Assembly (NCBI GenBank): GCA_903892175.1 | Contig: CAITHK010000065.1 | Location: 1-51,561 of the forward strand | Source of the DNA: an uncultured Burkholderiales bacterium | GTDB lineage: Bacteria; Pseudomonadota; Gammaproteobacteria; Burkholderiales; Burkholderiaceae_C | Direction of reading: 5' to 3' | DNA: 51,561 nt | In this document: piece after piece, positions 50,065 through 51,561 of the stretch | How positions within the stretch are numbered: position 1 is the stretch's first letter | How the letters are laid out: every line of letters begins with the position of its first letter | Made by a program: the position numbers and the translations under genes | Notes under the pieces: generated by a model | Told to the model about the DNA's origin: nothing | The model's database searches: none | Seen by the model: the letters and a program-made list of their open reading frames with translations, nothing else

Positions 50065-50793
50065 ATGATCAACAAAATTGCTCCTTCGGTGGCCCATGCA
50101 TTGCAAGGTTTGCGAGACAACCAAACCTTGTTGATTGGTGGGTTTGGTACCGCAGGGATTCCCGATGAATTGATTGACGGCTTGATTGCCGTGGTGCGCG
50201 AGCGCCACGTGCAGGGTCTGACGGTGGTCAATAACAACGCGGGCAATGGCGAGAGCGGTTTGGCCGCTTTGCTGAAAACCGGTTGTGTACGCAAAGTGAT
50301 TTGCAGCTTCCCGCGACAGGCCGACAGCTATGTGTTTGACGGCTTGTACCGTTCCGGCAAGCTGGAGCTTGAGCTGGTGCCGCAGGGCAACTTGTCAGAG
50401 CGCATTCGCGCGGCAGGGGCTGGGATTGGCGCATTTTTTTCTCCCACAGGTTTTGGCACCGAGTTGGCCAAGAACAGCGACGGCTCACCCAAAGAAACCC
50501 GTGAGATCAATGGGCGCATGTATGTCTTGGAGCATCCCATCCATGCCGACATTGCCTTGATCAAGGCCGAGCGTGGCGACCGTTGGGGCAACCTGACTTA
50601 CCGCAAGGCGGCGCGTAACTTTGGTCCAGTGATGGCCACCGCTGCCAAGTGCACCATTGCCTCGGTGCACGAGGTGGTCGAGCTTGGTGCCCTGGACCCC
50701 GAAGCCATTGTGACGCCCGGTATTTTTGTCAGCCACGTGGTGCAAGTGCCCCGCGTCGCCACCCAAGGCGGTGGTTTCAAGAAGGAGGCATGA
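50065..50793 (+). CDS. pcaI: 3-Oxoadipate CoA-transferase subunit A
   Basis: A 242-residue alpha subunit. The glycine loop LLIGGFGTAGIPDELIDGL and VNNNAGNGESGLAALL are characteristic, as is RADI-like HADIALIKAERGDRWGNLTY near 160. With PcaJ it moves CoA from succinyl-CoA to 3-oxoadipate. It lies one base before pcaJ. Confidence 0.92.
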   Translation: MINKIAPSVAHALQGLRDNQTLLIGGFGTAGIPDELIDGLIAVVRERHVQGLTVVNNNAGNGESGLAALLKTGCVRKVICSFPRQADSYVFDGLYRSGKLELELVPQGNLSERIRAAGAGIGAFFSPTGFGTELAKNSDGSPKETREINGRMYVLEHPIHADIALIKAERGDRWGNLTYRKAARNFGPVMATAAKCTIASVHEVVELGALDPEAIVTPGIFVSHVVQVPRVATQGGGFKKEA

Positions 50794-50794
50794 A

Positions 50795-51436
50795 ATGGCC
50801 TACACCCGAAAAACCAAAGACCAAATGGCGGCCCGTGTGGCCCAAGACATTCCCGATGGCGCTTATGTGAATTTAGGCATTGGCATGCCCACCCAAGTGG
50901 CCAACCATTTGCCCCAAGGCTTGGAAGTGATTTTGCACAGCGAGAACGGCATCTTGGGCATGGGCCCAGCGCCTGCGGCGGGCCAGGAAGATTACGACTT
51001 GATCAATGCGGGCAAACAGCCCGTGACCTTGATGGCTGGCGGCGCGTTTTTTCACCACGCCGACAGCTTCTCGATGATGCGCGGTGGCCATTTGGACATT
51101 TGTGTGCTGGGCGCTTTTCAAGTCAGCGAGCGGGGTGACCTGGCCAACTGGCACACGGGTGAGCCGGGCGCCATTCCGGCTGTGGGCGGAGCCATGGACT
51201 TGGCCATTGGCGCCAAACAAACCTGGGTGATGATGGATTTGTTGACCAAGCAAGGTGCCAGCAAAGTGGTGCGAGAGTGCAGCTACCCGGTCACTGGCTT
51301 GTCTTGTGTGAAGCGCATTTACAGTGACTTGGCCACCTTGGAAGTGACGCCTCAAGGCTTGCGCCTGATCGATGTGGTGGACGGTTTGTCGCGCGACGAG
51401 CTGGCTCAGTTGGTGGGCTTGCCGATTCACAGCTGA
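50795..51436 (+). CDS. pcaJ: 3-Oxoadipate CoA-transferase subunit B
   Basis: A 213-residue beta subunit carrying the catalytic glutamate in LHSENGILGMGP near residue 50. NLGIGMPTQVANHLP near the start and GGHLDICVLGAFQVSERGDL near 105 fit PcaJ. ATG 50795 follows AGGAGG. With PcaI it makes 3-oxoadipyl-CoA for PcaF. No pcaHGBCD genes are in view; the intradiol dioxygenase at 25967-26839 is in a different operon. Confidence 0.92.
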   Translation: MAYTRKTKDQMAARVAQDIPDGAYVNLGIGMPTQVANHLPQGLEVILHSENGILGMGPAPAAGQEDYDLINAGKQPVTLMAGGAFFHHADSFSMMRGGHLDICVLGAFQVSERGDLANWHTGEPGAIPAVGGAMDLAIGAKQTWVMMDLLTKQGASKVVRECSYPVTGLSCVKRIYSDLATLEVTPQGLRLIDVVDGLSRDELAQLVGLPIHS

Positions 51437-51448
51437 GCCCCATCTGCC

Positions 51449-51561
51449 TCACTGCTCGGCGAAGGCGCGCTCGATCACAAAGTCGCCGGGCTTGGTGGTG
51501 TTGCCCTCTTTGAAGTGACGCTCTTCGAGCATGCGCTTCAAGTCTTTGAGCATCTGTGGGC
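51449..51561 (-). CDS. C-terminal end of an unidentified protein (partial)
   Basis: The last 36 codons of a gene entering from the right edge, ending KPGDFVIERAFAEQ and a TGA stop. Codon use is normal for this genome, so it appears real. I do not recognise the family. It is convergent with pcaJ, 12 bp apart. Confidence 0.6.
   Translation of the reverse strand, partial: PQMLKDLKRMLEERHFKEGNTTKPGDFVIERAFAEQ

Noticed and set aside
48907-50208. 433-codon open frame antisense to pcaF
   Set aside because: GC-rich shadow frame with abundant His, Gln and Arg and no family match; pcaF on the other strand is fully conserved.
1-51561. CRISPR arrays, insertion sequences, prophage and rRNA genes
   Set aside because: No regularly spaced repeats, transposase, integrase, phage structural genes or rRNA sequence were found.

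Overview
The window looks like a chromosomal segment of a betaproteobacterium of order Burkholderiales, most likely a Comamonadaceae member (inference from protein character; no 16S gene is present). Supporting signs are two Bug-type tripartite tricarboxylate transporter receptors, CaiB/BaiF CoA-transferases, DUF2783 and DUF1841 proteins, a complete pcaF-pcaIJ set, and dense genes with frequent ATGA overlaps.

Region 1 (1-16139) is dominated by phosphorus and membrane-lipid functions. On the minus strand dgkA heads an operon with a UgpC/UgpA/UgpE-like ABC importer. Around it lie an LplT-like lysophospholipid flippase, a GT4 glycosyltransferase, an Mpo1-like membrane protein, a class III aminotransferase and a phosphatidylserine decarboxylase. 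Then come TonB, a TonB-dependent receptor, a secreted purple-acid-phosphatase-like enzyme, ExbB and two ExbD proteins, followed by an MgtC/DUF4010 membrane protein. Pho-box-like repeats are visible before dgkA and before the receptor, so a phosphate-starvation regulon is a reasonable hypothesis.

Region 2 (16183-24900) is metal and metalloid resistance: arsR-arsC-acr3, then an HME-RND efflux operon headed by a small His-rich exported protein. Upstream of that sits a HigBA/Gp49-type toxin-antitoxin pair whose toxin carries an early stop.

Region 3 (24924-42006) is catabolic. An intradiol dioxygenase and a Bug receptor diverge from a CoA-transferase and HMG-CoA-lyase-like pair across a large dyad. 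An mqsRA module has been inserted at the 3' end of an rRNA methyltransferase gene and has left a 39-bp copy of that gene end. A secreted hydrolase and a HAD phosphatase follow. Next is a marR - FAD monooxygenase - DUF2783 - fumarylacetoacetase operon with twin palindromes upstream. Then two PuuE-like deacylases and an asparaginase diverge from a Bug receptor and an IclR regulator. The intergenic region between them holds twin operator-like sites, a good promoter and a perfect 5'-leader hairpin.

Region 4 (42047-51561) has a hybrid histidine kinase and LuxR-type response regulator beside tRNA-Arg(CCT), a MoxR - small membrane protein - CoxE-like vWA - DoxX operon, cytochrome c4, a DUF1841 protein, and pcaF-pcaI-pcaJ for the last steps of the beta-ketoadipate pathway. 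No CRISPR array, insertion sequence, integrase or prophage is visible. Intergenic stretches are short; the longest (39868-40199) is described below.
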